NCBI GenBank assembly: GCA_020247305.1
Contig: JADCJE010000044.1
Span: 1 to 42,355 of the forward strand
DNA: 42,355 nucleotides
Reading direction: 5' to 3'
Source: Phycisphaerales bacterium
GTDB taxonomy: Bacteria > Planctomycetota > UBA1135 > UBA2386
Part shown: positions 7,931 to 16,917 of the stretch, in pieces
Position numbering within the stretch: position 1 is the first letter of the stretch
How the letters are laid out: each line of letters starts with the position of its first letter
Notes under the pieces: generated by a model
What the model was told of the DNA's origin: nothing
Database searches by the model: none
What the model saw: the letters and a program-made list of their open reading frames with translations, nothing else
Program-made: the position numbers and the translations under genes

Positions 7931-8824
7931 TCAGCCGCGCAGCGCCTCGTCGACGGTCGCTTCGTAGACGTCGACGGTGTCCTCGATGCGCTTGCCGTAG
8001 CCGCCGCCCATCACCGTGACCCACGGGACGCCGCGCGCGCGCAGTGCGGCAAAGACCATGCGGTCGCGTTCGCGCAGGCCGTGCTTGGTCACCGCAAGCT
8101 TGCCGAGCCGGTCGCCTTCGTGCGGGTCGGCGCCGCTGAGGTAGAAGGCGAAGCCCGGGCGCCCCCGCTCGAAGCACGCATCGAGCCCGCGCTGCAGCGC
8201 AGCGAGATACTCGGCGTCGCCGGTTCCCGTCGGCAGCGCGATGTCGAGGTCGCTCGTCGCCTTCGTCGCCGGGAAGTTGGCGTCGCCGTGGATCGAGAAG
8301 GTGAAGACGCTGTCGTCGCCGGCGAAGATCGCCGCCGTGCCGTCGCCCTGGTGGACGTCGGTGTCGACGACGAGCACGCGCCGGACGCCGCCCTCGCGCT
8401 GCACGACGCGCGCGCCGACCGCGACGTCGTTGTAGACGCAGTAGCCGGCGCCGCGGTCGGCGCGCGCGTGGTGCGTGCCGCCGGCGAGGTAACACGCCTT
8501 GCCGCGCGCGAGCGCGTCGCGGCTGGCCGCGACCGTGCCGCCGCAGCTGCGCAGCGAGCGCTCGACCAGCTCCTGGCTCCACGGGAAGCCGATGCGCGTC
8601 ATCGCCTCCTTGCCGAGCGCGCCGGCGGCGAAGCCGTCGAGGTACTCGGGCGTGTGCGCGAGCAGCAACTCGTCGCGCAGCGCCCGCGGCGCCAGCCGCA
8701 GCTCGACGCCGGTCGACGCCGGCCAGCGTTCGATGCGCTCGCGCAGCAGCCGGTACTTGACCAGCGGGAAGCGGTGTTCCGGCGGCAGCGGGAACGTGAA
8801 CGGGTCGCTGTAGTAGACGATCAC
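7931..8824 (-). CDS. Histone deacetylase family protein (zinc-dependent deacetylase)
   Basis: A 297-residue member of the arginase/deacetylase superfamily, which hydrolyses acetyl groups from lysine or from small amides such as polyamines. The active site is complete. The charge-relay pair His118-His119 lies in GGTHHARADRGAGYC. Zinc ligands are Asp156 and His158 in VVDTDVHQGDGT and Asp233 in SGADPHEGD, with a Tyr at 276 in MGGGYG where the catalytic tyrosine is expected. The start is a GTG at 8824 that overlaps the stop of the upstream membrane-protein gene as GTGA, so translation is probably coupled. The N-terminus then reads VIVYYSDPFTFPLPPEHRFP, typical of bacterial members. The substrate cannot be told from sequence; acetoin-utilisation-like, polyamine or protein deacetylation are all possible. 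Confidence 0.88.
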   Translation of the reverse strand: MIVYYSDPFTFPLPPEHRFPLVKYRLLRERIERWPASTGVELRLAPRALRDELLLAHTPEYLDGFAAGALGKEAMTRIGFPWSQELVERSLRSCGGTVAASRDALARGKACYLAGGTHHARADRGAGYCVYNDVAVGARVVQREGGVRRVLVVDTDVHQGDGTAAIFAGDDSVFTFSIHGDANFPATKATSDLDIALPTGTGDAEYLAALQRGLDACFERGRPGFAFYLSGADPHEGDRLGKLAVTKHGLRERDRMVFAALRARGVPWVTVMGGGYGKRIEDTVDVYEATVDEALRG

Positions 8825-9351
8825 GGGCCGTCGACCTCGAGCGGCGGCACGCCGCGGCGCGCGCGGATGCGGTCGAGGAAGGCCTTGATGGCGGGCCGCG
8901 CGACGAGCCTGCGCTCCAAGGCGCGCTTGCCGGGGAACTCCAGCAGCAGCAAGCCGATCAGGATCGTCAGCAGGCCCTGGCCCGGCAGCACCAGCATCGC
9001 CGCGCCGGCGAGCACGAAGCACAGGCCGAGCACGTTGCGCAGGACGCGCCAGACCCAGCCGATCGGCGTGCGTTCAGCGCGCAGTTCCTGGCGCGAGGCG
9101 ACGAAGTAGTCGACCGGCAGTTGCAGCACGAACCACGGCAGCAGCACGACGACGAGCACGAGTGAGGCGATGGCGAGGCTGAGCGCCCACGCCAGCGGGC
9201 CCATCACCGACTCGGCGGCCGCCGGCGCCGCGACCGCGGCATCCTGCCACGCCGGCGCGGCGCGCACGGCGACGCCGGCGGCGGCGGCCGTCATCGGCGG
9301 CGCGACGCGCGCGCGCGCGTTCTCGTACGACCGCAGCGGATCGCTGGACAT
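8821..9351 (-). CDS. PGPGW-family transmembrane protein
   Basis: A 176-residue inner-membrane protein. An Ala-rich hydrophilic N-terminus of about 48 residues is followed by one hydrophobic segment (WALSLAIASLVLVVVLLPWF). Two more lie around CFVLAGAAMLVLPGQG and LLTILIGLLLLEFPGK, and a basic C-terminal tail follows. The sequence LPGQGLLTILIGLLLLEFPG is the hallmark of the Pfam PGPGW putative transmembrane family. That family has no established function as far as I know. The stop codon overlaps the GTG start of the deacetylase gene, so the two form an operon. The ATG at 9351 was chosen; the nucleotide-sugar dehydrogenase gene is divergent, leaving about 90 bases for both promoters. Confidence 0.78.
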   Translation of the reverse strand: MSSDPLRSYENARARVAPPMTAAAAGVAVRAAPAWQDAAVAAPAAAESVMGPLAWALSLAIASLVLVVVLLPWFVLQLPVDYFVASRQELRAERTPIGWVWRVLRNVLGLCFVLAGAAMLVLPGQGLLTILIGLLLLEFPGKRALERRLVARPAIKAFLDRIRARRGVPPLEVDGP

Positions 9352-9441
9352 GGCTCGGATCGTGGGACGCGGCGCGCCGCCGGTCAAACTCCACTCCGTC
9401 TGGTCGGGGTGCCGATGCACGCGTACATCTGCTCGCTGCCA

Positions 9442-10779
9442 ATGGCCGAACCCGCGACCCCCGCCGCCCAGCTCGAAGCCAAGATCCGCAACCGCACCGC
9501 GACCGTCGGCGTCGTCGGCCTCGGTTACGTCGGCCTGCCGCTGCTGCGCGCGTTCTTCGAAGCCGGCTTCCGCGTCGTCGGCTACGACATCGACGACCAG
9601 AAGATCCAGATGCTGCGGCGGGGCGACTCGTACCTGAAGCACCTGGGCACCGACTTCGTTCAGGCGATGGCGCAGTCCGACCGCTTCGTCGCGACGTCGG
9701 AACCGCAGCAACTCGGCGCCGCCGACGCGGTGATCCTGTGCGTGCCGACGCCGCTCGGCAAGCACGGCGAACCGGACATGAGCTACATCGAGAAGTCGAC
9801 CGCGATGGTCGCCAAGGTCCTGCGCAAGGGCCAGCTCGTGTCGCTGGAGTCCACGACGTACCCCGGCACGACGCGCGGCGACTGCCAGCCGATCCTCGAC
9901 GCCACGGGACTGAAGGCCGGCGTCGACTACTTCCTGGCGTTCAGCCCCGAGCGCGAAGACCCGGGCCGCAAGGACCACAGCACGCAGACGATCCCCAAGC
10001 TCGTCGGCGGCGTCGACCCGGAGAGCGGGCGGCTGGCGACGCTGCTGTACGCGGCCGCCATCCAGAAGGTCATCCCGGTCGACAACGCCGAGGTCGCCGA
10101 GGCCGCCAAGCTGCTGGAGAACATCTACCGCTGCGTCAACATCGCGCTCGTCAACGAGCTGAAGCCGGTGCTGGCGGCGATGGGCATCGACATCTGGAAG
10201 GTGATCGACGCGGCGAAGACCAAGCCGTTCGGCTTCCAGGCCTTCTACCCCGGGCCGGGCCTCGGCGGGCACTGCATCCCGATCGACCCGTACTACCTGA
10301 CCTGGAAGGCGCGCGAGTTCGGCCACCACACGCGCTTCATCGAGCTCGCCGGCGAGATCAACCACGCGATGCCGCACTACGTCGTCGAGCGCGCCATCGA
10401 CGGGCTCAACGAGATCGGCAAGCCGATGCGCGGCAGCAAGGTGCTCGTCATCGGCCTCGCCTACAAGCCGGACGTCGACGACGTCCGCGAGACACCAGCC
10501 GCCGAGATCATCAAGCTGCTGTTCGAGCACGGCGCCGAGGTGCAGTACCACGACCCGCACGTGCCGCTGTTCGCCGGCATGCGCAAGTACATGGAGTACC
10601 GCATGCACTCGGTGCCGCTGACGGCCGAGGCCGTGCGCGCGGCCGACTGCGTGCTGGTCGTCACCGACCACGCCGCGATCGACTGGCGGCTGATCGGCGC
10701 GCACGCGCGCCTCGTCGTCGACTCGCGCAACGCGATGGCCAAGGTCCTGCCGATCGCCGGCAAGTACCTGCAAGCCTGA
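9442..10779 (+). CDS. Nucleotide-sugar dehydrogenase (UDP-N-acetylglucosamine 6-dehydrogenase type)
   Basis: An NAD-dependent four-electron dehydrogenase that oxidises C6 of a UDP-hexose or UDP-HexNAc to the uronate, for polysaccharide synthesis. The 445-residue product has the N-terminal Rossmann motif GVVGLGYVGLP (23-33), FSPERxDPG-like FSPEREDPG, and the catalytic Cys278 in GLGGHCIPIDPYY. The C-terminal domain begins with KVLVIGLAYKPDVDDVRETP. The pattern is that of the WbpA/WecC/Tvi-like branch rather than UDP-glucose dehydrogenase Ugd, because the catalytic loop is GGHCIPIDP. Start is uncertain: ATG 9442 matches family length, but ATG 9415 and GTG 9409 are in frame and GGTCGGGG precedes 9415. 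No glycosyltransferases are adjacent, so the polymer it serves is unknown. It converges with the alpha/beta hydrolase, separated by a small hairpin. Confidence 0.9.
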   Translation: MAEPATPAAQLEAKIRNRTATVGVVGLGYVGLPLLRAFFEAGFRVVGYDIDDQKIQMLRRGDSYLKHLGTDFVQAMAQSDRFVATSEPQQLGAADAVILCVPTPLGKHGEPDMSYIEKSTAMVAKVLRKGQLVSLESTTYPGTTRGDCQPILDATGLKAGVDYFLAFSPEREDPGRKDHSTQTIPKLVGGVDPESGRLATLLYAAAIQKVIPVDNAEVAEAAKLLENIYRCVNIALVNELKPVLAAMGIDIWKVIDAAKTKPFGFQAFYPGPGLGGHCIPIDPYYLTWKAREFGHHTRFIELAGEINHAMPHYVVERAIDGLNEIGKPMRGSKVLVIGLAYKPDVDDVRETPAAEIIKLLFEHGAEVQYHDPHVPLFAGMRKYMEYRMHSVPLTAEAVRAADCVLVVTDHAAIDWRLIGAHARLVVDSRNAMAKVLPIAGKYLQA

Positions 10780-10784
10780 CACGT

Positions 10785-10801
10785 CGGCCCGCCGGCGGCC
10801 G
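10785..10801. terminator. Hairpin between convergent genes
   Basis: CGGCC (10785-10789) pairs with GGCCG (10797-10801) around a GC-rich loop in the 25-base gap between the converging dehydrogenase and hydrolase genes. Position and symmetry fit a bidirectional terminator; there is no T tract on either strand. Confidence 0.3.
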
Positions 10802-10804
10802 GCG

Positions 10805-11689
10805 TCACGGCAGGCGCGCCAAGAACGCCGCCAACCGCGTCGGCAGTTCGCTGCCCGGGGCGTGGAACAGGTCGACGTGGCCGACGTCCGGCACGTCGAT
10901 GCGCTCCTTGCGGTCGGCAGGGCACGCGGCGAACAGCAGGTCGTGCGCGTCCGGTCCGACGAGCTGGTCGTGCGCGCCGCACGCGAGCAGGGTCGGCGCG
11001 CGCAAATGCCTGATCGCTGCGACCGGATCGAGCCGCTCGGCGTCGACGCCGAGCAGCCACTCGGCGCACGCGACCAACGGCCACAGCAGCGGCCGCGGGA
11101 TGCCCGGCATGCGCGCGACCATCGCCGCGTCGATGTCGCGGTAGCAGGCTTCCAGCACGGCGAAGGACCACGCCGGCGGCTCGGGCAGCACGGCGGCGTA
11201 ACACACCGCGGCGGCGCCCAGCGACTGGCCGTGCACGCCGACGGCGGTGAAGCCCTGCGCGCGCGCGAAGGTCGTCCAAGCCGCGAGGTCCTTGGCCTCG
11301 TGCCAGCCCATGGCGACGCGTTCGGGCGCGCTCTCGCCGGTGCCGCGCAGGTCGACGAGCAGCGCCGACCAGCCGCGCTGCGCATACCACGCCGCCCGGC
11401 TCGCCATGGCGCGGCGGGTTCCGCCGATGCCGGCGGCGAGCACGACGCAGCGGCCGGCGTCGCCCGGCGCGCGCACGAGCCACCCGGCCAACGGCACGCC
11501 GTCGGCCGCAGTCGTCGCGACATCGGCGACGGCCATGCCCGCGAGGCGATCGGACGGCGCGACCGCGCGGTTCCGCGGCGCCGTCATCGCGTGCGCGGCG
11601 GCGAGGCCGACGCTCCACCACGCCGCCAACGCCGCGCAGGTCGCGGCGACGGCGAGGCGACGGAGGCGGGAGGCGAGCACGGACGGCAT
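10805..11689 (-). CDS. Membrane-anchored alpha/beta hydrolase
   Basis: A 294-residue serine hydrolase of the alpha/beta fold. An N-terminal hydrophobic segment (RRLAVAATCAALAAWWSVGLAAAH) looks like a signal anchor, so the enzyme probably acts at the outer face of the cytoplasmic membrane. The nucleophile elbow is GQSLG with Ser156. Candidate acid and base are Asp241 (CGAHDQLVG) and His271 (VPDVGHVDLF), so the triad is complete and in the right order. The strand-turn LLVDLRGTGES before it is typical of the family. An esterase, lipase or peptidase role cannot be separated from sequence. The ATG at 11689 gives a normal signal anchor; an upstream in-frame start at 11719 adds only ten residues. 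It is transcribed away from the HEAT-repeat gene. Confidence 0.78.
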   Translation of the reverse strand: MPSVLASRLRRLAVAATCAALAAWWSVGLAAAHAMTAPRNRAVAPSDRLAGMAVADVATTAADGVPLAGWLVRAPGDAGRCVVLAAGIGGTRRAMASRAAWYAQRGWSALLVDLRGTGESAPERVAMGWHEAKDLAAWTTFARAQGFTAVGVHGQSLGAAAVCYAAVLPEPPAWSFAVLEACYRDIDAAMVARMPGIPRPLLWPLVACAEWLLGVDAERLDPVAAIRHLRAPTLLACGAHDQLVGPDAHDLLFAACPADRKERIDVPDVGHVDLFHAPGSELPTRLAAFLARLP

Positions 11690-11838
11690 GGCGCGAGGAT
11701 AGGCCACGACGCGCCACACCCCGAGCCCTGTCGTTTCGCCAGCGCAACAAGCGCGCCCGGGGCGCGCGGCGGCCGTCTTCGTCGTCGCTTGGCACCCGCC
11801 TTGCGCGGACCGCCGCCACGCGTCGCTGCGCCGCCCTC

Positions 11839-13662
11839 ATGAACACCGCTCGTGCCCACTTCCTGCTCGGCTCGGTCGTGCTCCTCTTGGCCAGCAGCGC
11901 TGCGGCACGGTCCCGCGGCGCCGAATGCCAGGATCCCCCAGCCGCGCCGGCGAAGGGCGCCGTCCTCGACTGCAGCGACTGCCTGCTGTCGTGGGAGATC
12001 TGGTGGCGCCACCACCGCAACGCCTACCTGGGCCGCCCGGCAGTTGCCGGCGCTCCGGCCAAGCGGTCCATCGCGCCCGTGCTGTCGGCCCTGCAACGCG
12101 CGATCGCCACGACGGACGACCCCGAGGTGGCCATTGAGTGCGCGCTGGCGATGGCGCAGACCGACGTCGACCAACCGGACCACTTGCTGGTCGACGCGCT
12201 CAGGCCGCTGCTCCGTCGCCGTGACGAGAACGTCGCCGGGTTCGCCGCCCTTTCGATCGGCATCGCCGGGCGCTTGGCGAACGGGGAAGCGCAGTTGCTC
12301 GTCGACCTGCTGACGGATCGGCCCGCGGGCCGTGCTGCCTGCGGCGGCTCCGTGCACGAAGACGTCCGCGCCTTCGCGGCGTACGGACTCGGCCTGCTGG
12401 TGGACCGGACGGCCGACGGGGCGACGCAGCGACTGGCATGCGATGCGCTCACGGCGACCCTCGCCGAACCGCGAACCGCCAGCCCTGTTCTGCTGGCCGC
12501 CGCGGCCCACGGGCTGGGCCTGGCTGCTGCCGCGGCGACGCCTTGTGCGGCAGCCGCGCGGCACGACGCGGCGAACGCGCTGATGCGTGTCCTGGCGCAC
12601 GGCGACGACCCGAGCCTGCACTTGGCCCAGGGGCGCTGCCTCCTCGCCCTGGCCCGCTTCGCCGCGCACAACCCCGTGGTCGACGCCGCACTCAAGGCGC
12701 GGTGTCGCGACGAACTGCTTGACCAAGGCCGCCGCATGGCCTCGCACGTCGACGTCGAACGCGCGGCGATCCTCGTGCTCGCAGAACGCTGCGCGCCGGA
12801 CGAAGACGGCACGGGGCCGGACGCGGCCTTGTCGGCGCTGTTGCTGGAACTGCGCCACCGCCACGGCGACGCGCAGGCGCGGCGCTTCGCGACCCTCGCG
12901 CTGGGCCGCATCGGCGGGGCGCGCAATCGCGCGCACCTCCTTGCAGCCTTGCCCGCGGCGACGGCGCCGCGTGAGCGATCTTGGGTTGCGCTCGCGCTCG
13001 GCGTGTTGGCGCACCGCCAGCGCCGCGCCCAGCGGATCGACCAGTACGACGGCGACCTGCTGCTCGGCGCGGCGCTGGCGGAGCAGTTCGCTGCGGCGCG
13101 TAACGAGGAACTCGTCGGCGCACTTGGCGTGGCGCTCGGTCTCGCGGGCCCTCGCGGCAGCGCAGCCACAATGCGGCAACGGTTGCACGACGCCGTGGAC
13201 GACGAGACCACGGCCATCCACCTAGTCGACGGACTTGTGCTGCTGGACGACCGCGAAGCGATCTGGCCCCTGCGCTCCGTGGTCGCCAGGTCCCGTACAC
13301 GACCCTGCCTGCGCGCCGCGGCGACTGAGGCGCTCGCACGCCTCGGCGATGCCACGGCGGCGACGGCGGCGGCAGTGCGGATGGCGCCCCAACCGGGCGA
13401 ACGCGTGTCGCTGGTGGAATCGGTCCTCGCGGTGAGGGCGGCAGGCCACCTCGGCGCCCCTGCGTGCATCGACCCCCTTCTGGCAGTGCTCGCCGACGAC
13501 AGCCAGGAGGGGCTCGTCCGCGCCTGCGCCGCCGCGGCGCTCGGCCACGCCATCGACCAGCGACCAACGCCATGGACCGTCCGCGTAGCGCTCGGGGCCG
13601 ACTACCGAGCCCTCGACCGGATCCTGAGCAACGGCCGCAACGGCATCCTCGACCGGTTCTGA
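11839..13662 (+). CDS. Secreted HEAT-repeat protein
   Basis: A 607-residue exported protein made mostly of alpha-helical repeats. The signal peptide is MNTARAHFLLGSVVLLLASSAAA. At residues 52-64 is WEIWWRHHRNAYL, which resembles the tryptophan-rich W..WWxxNxxxYL motif I recall from planctomycete HEAT proteins. Helical pairs then recur about every 30-50 residues, for example EVAIECALAMAQT, ENVAGFAALSIGIAG, EDVRAFAAYGLGLLV, RRFATLALGRIGG, RSWVALALGVLAH and EGLVRACAAAALGHA. They match the PBS-lyase/HEAT pattern of alternating hydrophobic faces with Asp/Glu-starting helices. There is no enzymatic motif. Such solenoids scaffold protein-protein contacts, here probably in the periplasm. It is read from its own promoter region divergent from the hydrolase. 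The beta-barrel gene follows after 87 bases. Confidence 0.72.
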   Translation: MNTARAHFLLGSVVLLLASSAAARSRGAECQDPPAAPAKGAVLDCSDCLLSWEIWWRHHRNAYLGRPAVAGAPAKRSIAPVLSALQRAIATTDDPEVAIECALAMAQTDVDQPDHLLVDALRPLLRRRDENVAGFAALSIGIAGRLANGEAQLLVDLLTDRPAGRAACGGSVHEDVRAFAAYGLGLLVDRTADGATQRLACDALTATLAEPRTASPVLLAAAAHGLGLAAAAATPCAAAARHDAANALMRVLAHGDDPSLHLAQGRCLLALARFAAHNPVVDAALKARCRDELLDQGRRMASHVDVERAAILVLAERCAPDEDGTGPDAALSALLLELRHRHGDAQARRFATLALGRIGGARNRAHLLAALPAATAPRERSWVALALGVLAHRQRRAQRIDQYDGDLLLGAALAEQFAAARNEELVGALGVALGLAGPRGSAATMRQRLHDAVDDETTAIHLVDGLVLLDDREAIWPLRSVVARSRTRPCLRAAATEALARLGDATAATAAAVRMAPQPGERVSLVESVLAVRAAGHLGAPACIDPLLAVLADDSQEGLVRACAAAALGHAIDQRPTPWTVRVALGADYRALDRILSNGRNGILDRF

Positions 13663-13749
13663 CGCCCGCCGCACCCGCCGGAAGTCCCCTCCGCCTACGA
13701 CCCCGGTCGGACTTGCCGCCGGGGCCGTCGGCCCCATGATGCCGCGTCT

Positions 13750-14487
13750 ATGCGCTGCCTACCCGTCGCCATCATCGCCGCCTTCCTGTCCCTTCCCCTC
13801 GCCGCCCAAGACGACCAACACGCCCGCTGGCGCATCGCGCTCGGCCTCGGCGCCGGCAACCTCGACTTTGACGAGGACAACACGGCGCGCGACGACGACG
13901 CGACGGCCGGCGCCTTCCGGCTCGGCTTCGAAGGCACCAGCGGCGCCGGCTTCGGCGGCGGCCTGCGCCTGGAGAGCTTCGCCGCGTCGGAGATGCGGCT
14001 CGGCGCCGGCACCGACTACGACGTCGGCATGGGTTCGATGTTCGGCCACTTCACGTACCGCGCGCGAGCGCACCGGTTCGCCATGCCGCTGCGCGTGGGC
14101 CTGCTGGTCAACTCGCTGACGCTCGACAACACGGCGGTCGACGCCGAGCAGACGTACCTCTCGGCCGGCCTCTACCTCGAAGCGGCGCCGGAGTTCACGC
14201 TCGTCCGCCGCGGCAGCACCGAGTGGACGCTCTACGGCGAAGCCGGCCTCGGCAGCGGCAGCACGATGGTCGAGATCGACAACGACTCGCGCGAGTGGGA
14301 CTCGAGCACGGGCTTCGCCGGCCTGGAGTTCGGCACGCGCCTGTACCTCGGCGTCTGCGAGCTGAGCGCGGCGTTCGTCTCGCGCTGGCAGTCGATGGAC
14401 CGTACCGATCCAGACGGCGGGGTGACCCTGCCGGGCTACGACGCCAGCTTCAGCGGCTTCTGGCTCGGCTTCGGCATCGTGTTCTGA
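13750..14487 (+). CDS. Outer-membrane beta-barrel protein
   Basis: A 245-residue protein with a signal peptide (MRCLPVAIIAAFLSLPLAAQ) followed by amphipathic strands alternating hydrophobic and polar residues. Examples are RWRIALGLGAGNLDF, FGGGLRLESFAA, EWTLYGEAGLGSGS and LYLGVCELSAAFVSRW. It ends in SGFWLGFGIVF: a terminal phenylalanine after an aromatic-aliphatic strand is the usual signal for BAM-dependent insertion of outer-membrane barrels. Size fits an 8-10 strand barrel. I recognise no specific family. Its presence implies an outer membrane, in agreement with a planctomycete or other diderm. Gene spacing to the HEAT protein (87 bases) permits cotranscription. Confidence 0.68.
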   Translation: MRCLPVAIIAAFLSLPLAAQDDQHARWRIALGLGAGNLDFDEDNTARDDDATAGAFRLGFEGTSGAGFGGGLRLESFAASEMRLGAGTDYDVGMGSMFGHFTYRARAHRFAMPLRVGLLVNSLTLDNTAVDAEQTYLSAGLYLEAAPEFTLVRRGSTEWTLYGEAGLGSGSTMVEIDNDSREWDSSTGFAGLEFGTRLYLGVCELSAAFVSRWQSMDRTDPDGGVTLPGYDASFSGFWLGFGIVF

Positions 14488-14850
14488 GCCGGTCGCCGGC
14501 GCCTGGGCGGCACACGTCGCCAACCTGCGCCCTGCCGCCGCACGCGCCGCGGAGCCTTCCGGTGGCGACGCGCGACGCATCTGCGATCTACGGCACGTCG
14601 CTGCACATCCGAAGGCACGGAGGATCTCCCGTGCCCGGATGCCATCGGAGCCGCGCGCGTGACCGCAGCCGCCGATGGCCCGCCGCCTCGCCGCAATGCC
14701 GTCAGCCGCATTGCGGGCTCGAATGCGACTCGGCCACGAGGTTGGGAACCTGTGCTACGCTGACTTCGTCCAATGGACAGGCGCGCACACACCCGTGCAA
14801 GCGTCGCAACCTCCGTTTGCTCACTCAAGACTGACCCACTGAACCCAACC
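14488..14850. other. Intergenic region with two hairpins
   Basis: I see no gene in these 363 bases; the open frames crossing it are Arg/Pro-rich continuations of shadow frames. Two clear hairpins lie inside. GGCACGG (14614-14620) pairs with CCGTGCC (14629-14635), and CCGCAATGC (14691-14699) pairs with GCATTGCGG (14708-14716). A possible extended -10 box, TGC-TACGCT, lies at 14753-14761, 90 bases before the next start, but I see no matching -35 box. Confidence 0.4.
14691..14716 (+). terminator. 9-bp hairpin, likely terminator of the barrel gene unit
   Basis: CCGCAATGC and GCATTGCGG form a perfect 9-bp stem with an 8-base loop, about 200 bases after the barrel gene and 135 bases before the next gene. 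There is no T tract. Together with the 7-bp stem at 14614-14635 it may separate the two transcription units. Confidence 0.4.
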
Positions 14851-16905
14851 ATGCTGCTCCGCTCCCCTGCTCTTGCCGTCGCCGCGACGCTGGCCTTCGC
14901 CGCCGCCGCCAGCGCCCAAGTCGGCACGTTCTACACCTTCTCGCAGTCGGTCGGCACGTACGTGCCGGTGACCGGCGGCACGATCATCTCGACGGCCACG
15001 TCGGCCAACACGCTCGACGACAACACATTCGCGGTGACGCTGCCGTTCGCGTTCACGTACGACAGCGCGCCGCAGACGCAGGTCCAGGTCAACACGAACG
15101 GCTGGATCGCGTTCGGCGGAACCTCGCCGGGCACGACCAACTACTCGCCGCTGTCGAGCACCGCGGTCACCCCGGGTTTCGTCGCCGCGTTCGGCCGCGA
15201 CCTGCAGGGCGGCTTCACGTTCGCCAGCACCCGCACCCTGGGCAGCAACCAGGTGACGGCCGTGTCGTCGAATGGCCCGATCCAGATCGGTGACGTGCTC
15301 GTCGGCGCCGGCATCCCCGCTGGCACGACGGTCACCGCGATCGCCGGCAACACGCTGACGATGAGCGCCAACGCGACGGCGACCAGCACCGGCACGGCGG
15401 TCACCGCGTACGGCCCGTGGTCGGATATGCGCTGGGATGTCCAGGGCACCGCGCCGAACCGCGTGTTCATCGCGCAGTGGAGCAACTTCAAGCGCTTCGG
15501 CACGACGCTGACGACCGTTCAGAACATGTTCCTGAACTTCCAGGTCCGTCTGAACGAGAACGGCACGATCGAGACCGTCTACGGCGACTGCACGCCCGGC
15601 GTGACCACGCTGACGACGATCAACCAGGTCGGCCTGCGTGGCCCGACCAATGCCTTCCCGGCGAACGTCAACGCCCGCCTCAACGTGAAGGGCACCAGCG
15701 ATTGGGCGACCTCGACGCCGGCCACGGCGAACACGTCCGGCCAGGTGTTCAACAACGTCGCCCCCGCCAACGTGATCCCCAACGGCCTGACCTACACGTG
15801 GGCGCCGCCCGTCGGCGTGGTCGCGACGAACACGACCCTCGGCACCGGCTGCGGCGCCGCGGGCTTCAACTCGTTCTACGCGAACTACGCCGACGCCGCC
15901 CTGGCTTCGGCCGCGCTCTCGGGCAACGCGCTGTCGCTGAACCCGACGCCGGGTGGATACGTCGGCACCTGGCTGCCGACGGCCGCCAACGCGCTGTTCG
16001 TCGCCCCCACGGCGGCCGCCACGACGCTGGCCGTCGGTGACGATGGCGTCGTCAACGTCACGCCGTCGATCCCGCTCTCGACGCCCTTTGGTCCGTTCGC
16101 GACGCTGCAGGTCAGCGGCAACGGCATCATCGGCTTCGGCGCGACGCCCGTCATGGACTACCCGGGCACCAACTCGTTCACGCCGACCGCCGGCGGCTTC
16201 CTCAACAGCACCCTGGGCGGCTTCTACGCCTGGCACGACTACAACTCGTCCGAGGTGGGCAGCGGCCCGGTCGTGAGCGAAGAGGTCGGCGGCACGCTGT
16301 ACGTCACGTACAACGGCGTCGAGAACTACCCGACGGGCGTCGTGAACACGGGCACGCTGCAGTTCCAGCTTGACCTCGCGACGGGCGTCACGCGCATCGT
16401 CTGGGTCAGCGTCGACAACAACACGACGAGCACCTTCGGCTCGGCGCACTTGGTCGGCGTCTCGGCGCCGGGCGCCTCGCGCGATCCGGGCTCGGTCGAC
16501 CTCGCCACGGCGGCGCTGGTCACCACGCCCGAGTTCAACTCGCTGGCGCTCACCGCCTCCAACCGTCCGGTCCAGGGCGCGGCGGCGAGCACGTGGGACC
16601 TGGTGCTCGGCAACGTCCAGCCGACGGCCGTGATCGGCGTCGACATCTTCGGCATCTCGGATCCGGCCATCCTCGACCTCGGCCTGTTCGGCCTGGGCCA
16701 GGCGGGCTGCCAGCTGCGCGCCAACCTCGACGTGGTCAATGCGTGGCTCGCTTCGGGCTCGACGCACAACTACTCGCTGACGATCCCGCCGTCGCCGTCG
16801 CTGAACAACTTCGTGATCTTCACGCAGTCGGCGATCCTCGGCAACGGCAGCTCGTCGGACAACACGACCTCGAACGGCATCCGGGGCACGGTCGGCAACC
16901 TGTGA
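14851..16905 (+). CDS. Large secreted beta-rich protein with planctomycete-type C-terminal domain
   Basis: A 684-residue exported protein. The ATG at 14851 begins a clear signal peptide (MLLRSPALAVAATLAFAAAASAQ); an in-frame ATG at 14773 precedes it without signal features. Residues 30-130 include VQVNTNGWIAFGG, a motif seen in secreted beta-sandwich domains. At about 130-187 an inserted-looking module, GDVLVGAGIPAGTTVTAI followed by GNTLTMSANATATSTGT, resembles adhesin or phage-tail repeats. A second NGxIxFG segment (SGNGIIGFG) occurs near 425, suggesting an internal duplication. The last ~115 residues (GLFGLGQAGCQL to TSNGIRGTVG) match the C-terminal domain of the Kelch protein at 5744. Thr, Ser, Asn and Gly dominate the composition, as in extracellular proteins. 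No catalytic motif is visible. Two strong hairpins follow the stop. Confidence 0.68.
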   Translation: MLLRSPALAVAATLAFAAAASAQVGTFYTFSQSVGTYVPVTGGTIISTATSANTLDDNTFAVTLPFAFTYDSAPQTQVQVNTNGWIAFGGTSPGTTNYSPLSSTAVTPGFVAAFGRDLQGGFTFASTRTLGSNQVTAVSSNGPIQIGDVLVGAGIPAGTTVTAIAGNTLTMSANATATSTGTAVTAYGPWSDMRWDVQGTAPNRVFIAQWSNFKRFGTTLTTVQNMFLNFQVRLNENGTIETVYGDCTPGVTTLTTINQVGLRGPTNAFPANVNARLNVKGTSDWATSTPATANTSGQVFNNVAPANVIPNGLTYTWAPPVGVVATNTTLGTGCGAAGFNSFYANYADAALASAALSGNALSLNPTPGGYVGTWLPTAANALFVAPTAAATTLAVGDDGVVNVTPSIPLSTPFGPFATLQVSGNGIIGFGATPVMDYPGTNSFTPTAGGFLNSTLGGFYAWHDYNSSEVGSGPVVSEEVGGTLYVTYNGVENYPTGVVNTGTLQFQLDLATGVTRIVWVSVDNNTTSTFGSAHLVGVSAPGASRDPGSVDLATAALVTTPEFNSLALTASNRPVQGAAASTWDLVLGNVQPTAVIGVDIFGISDPAILDLGLFGLGQAGCQLRANLDVVNAWLASGSTHNYSLTIPPSPSLNNFVIFTQSAILGNGSSSDNTTSNGIRGTVGNL

Positions 16906-16917
16906 TGCAGGACCGCT

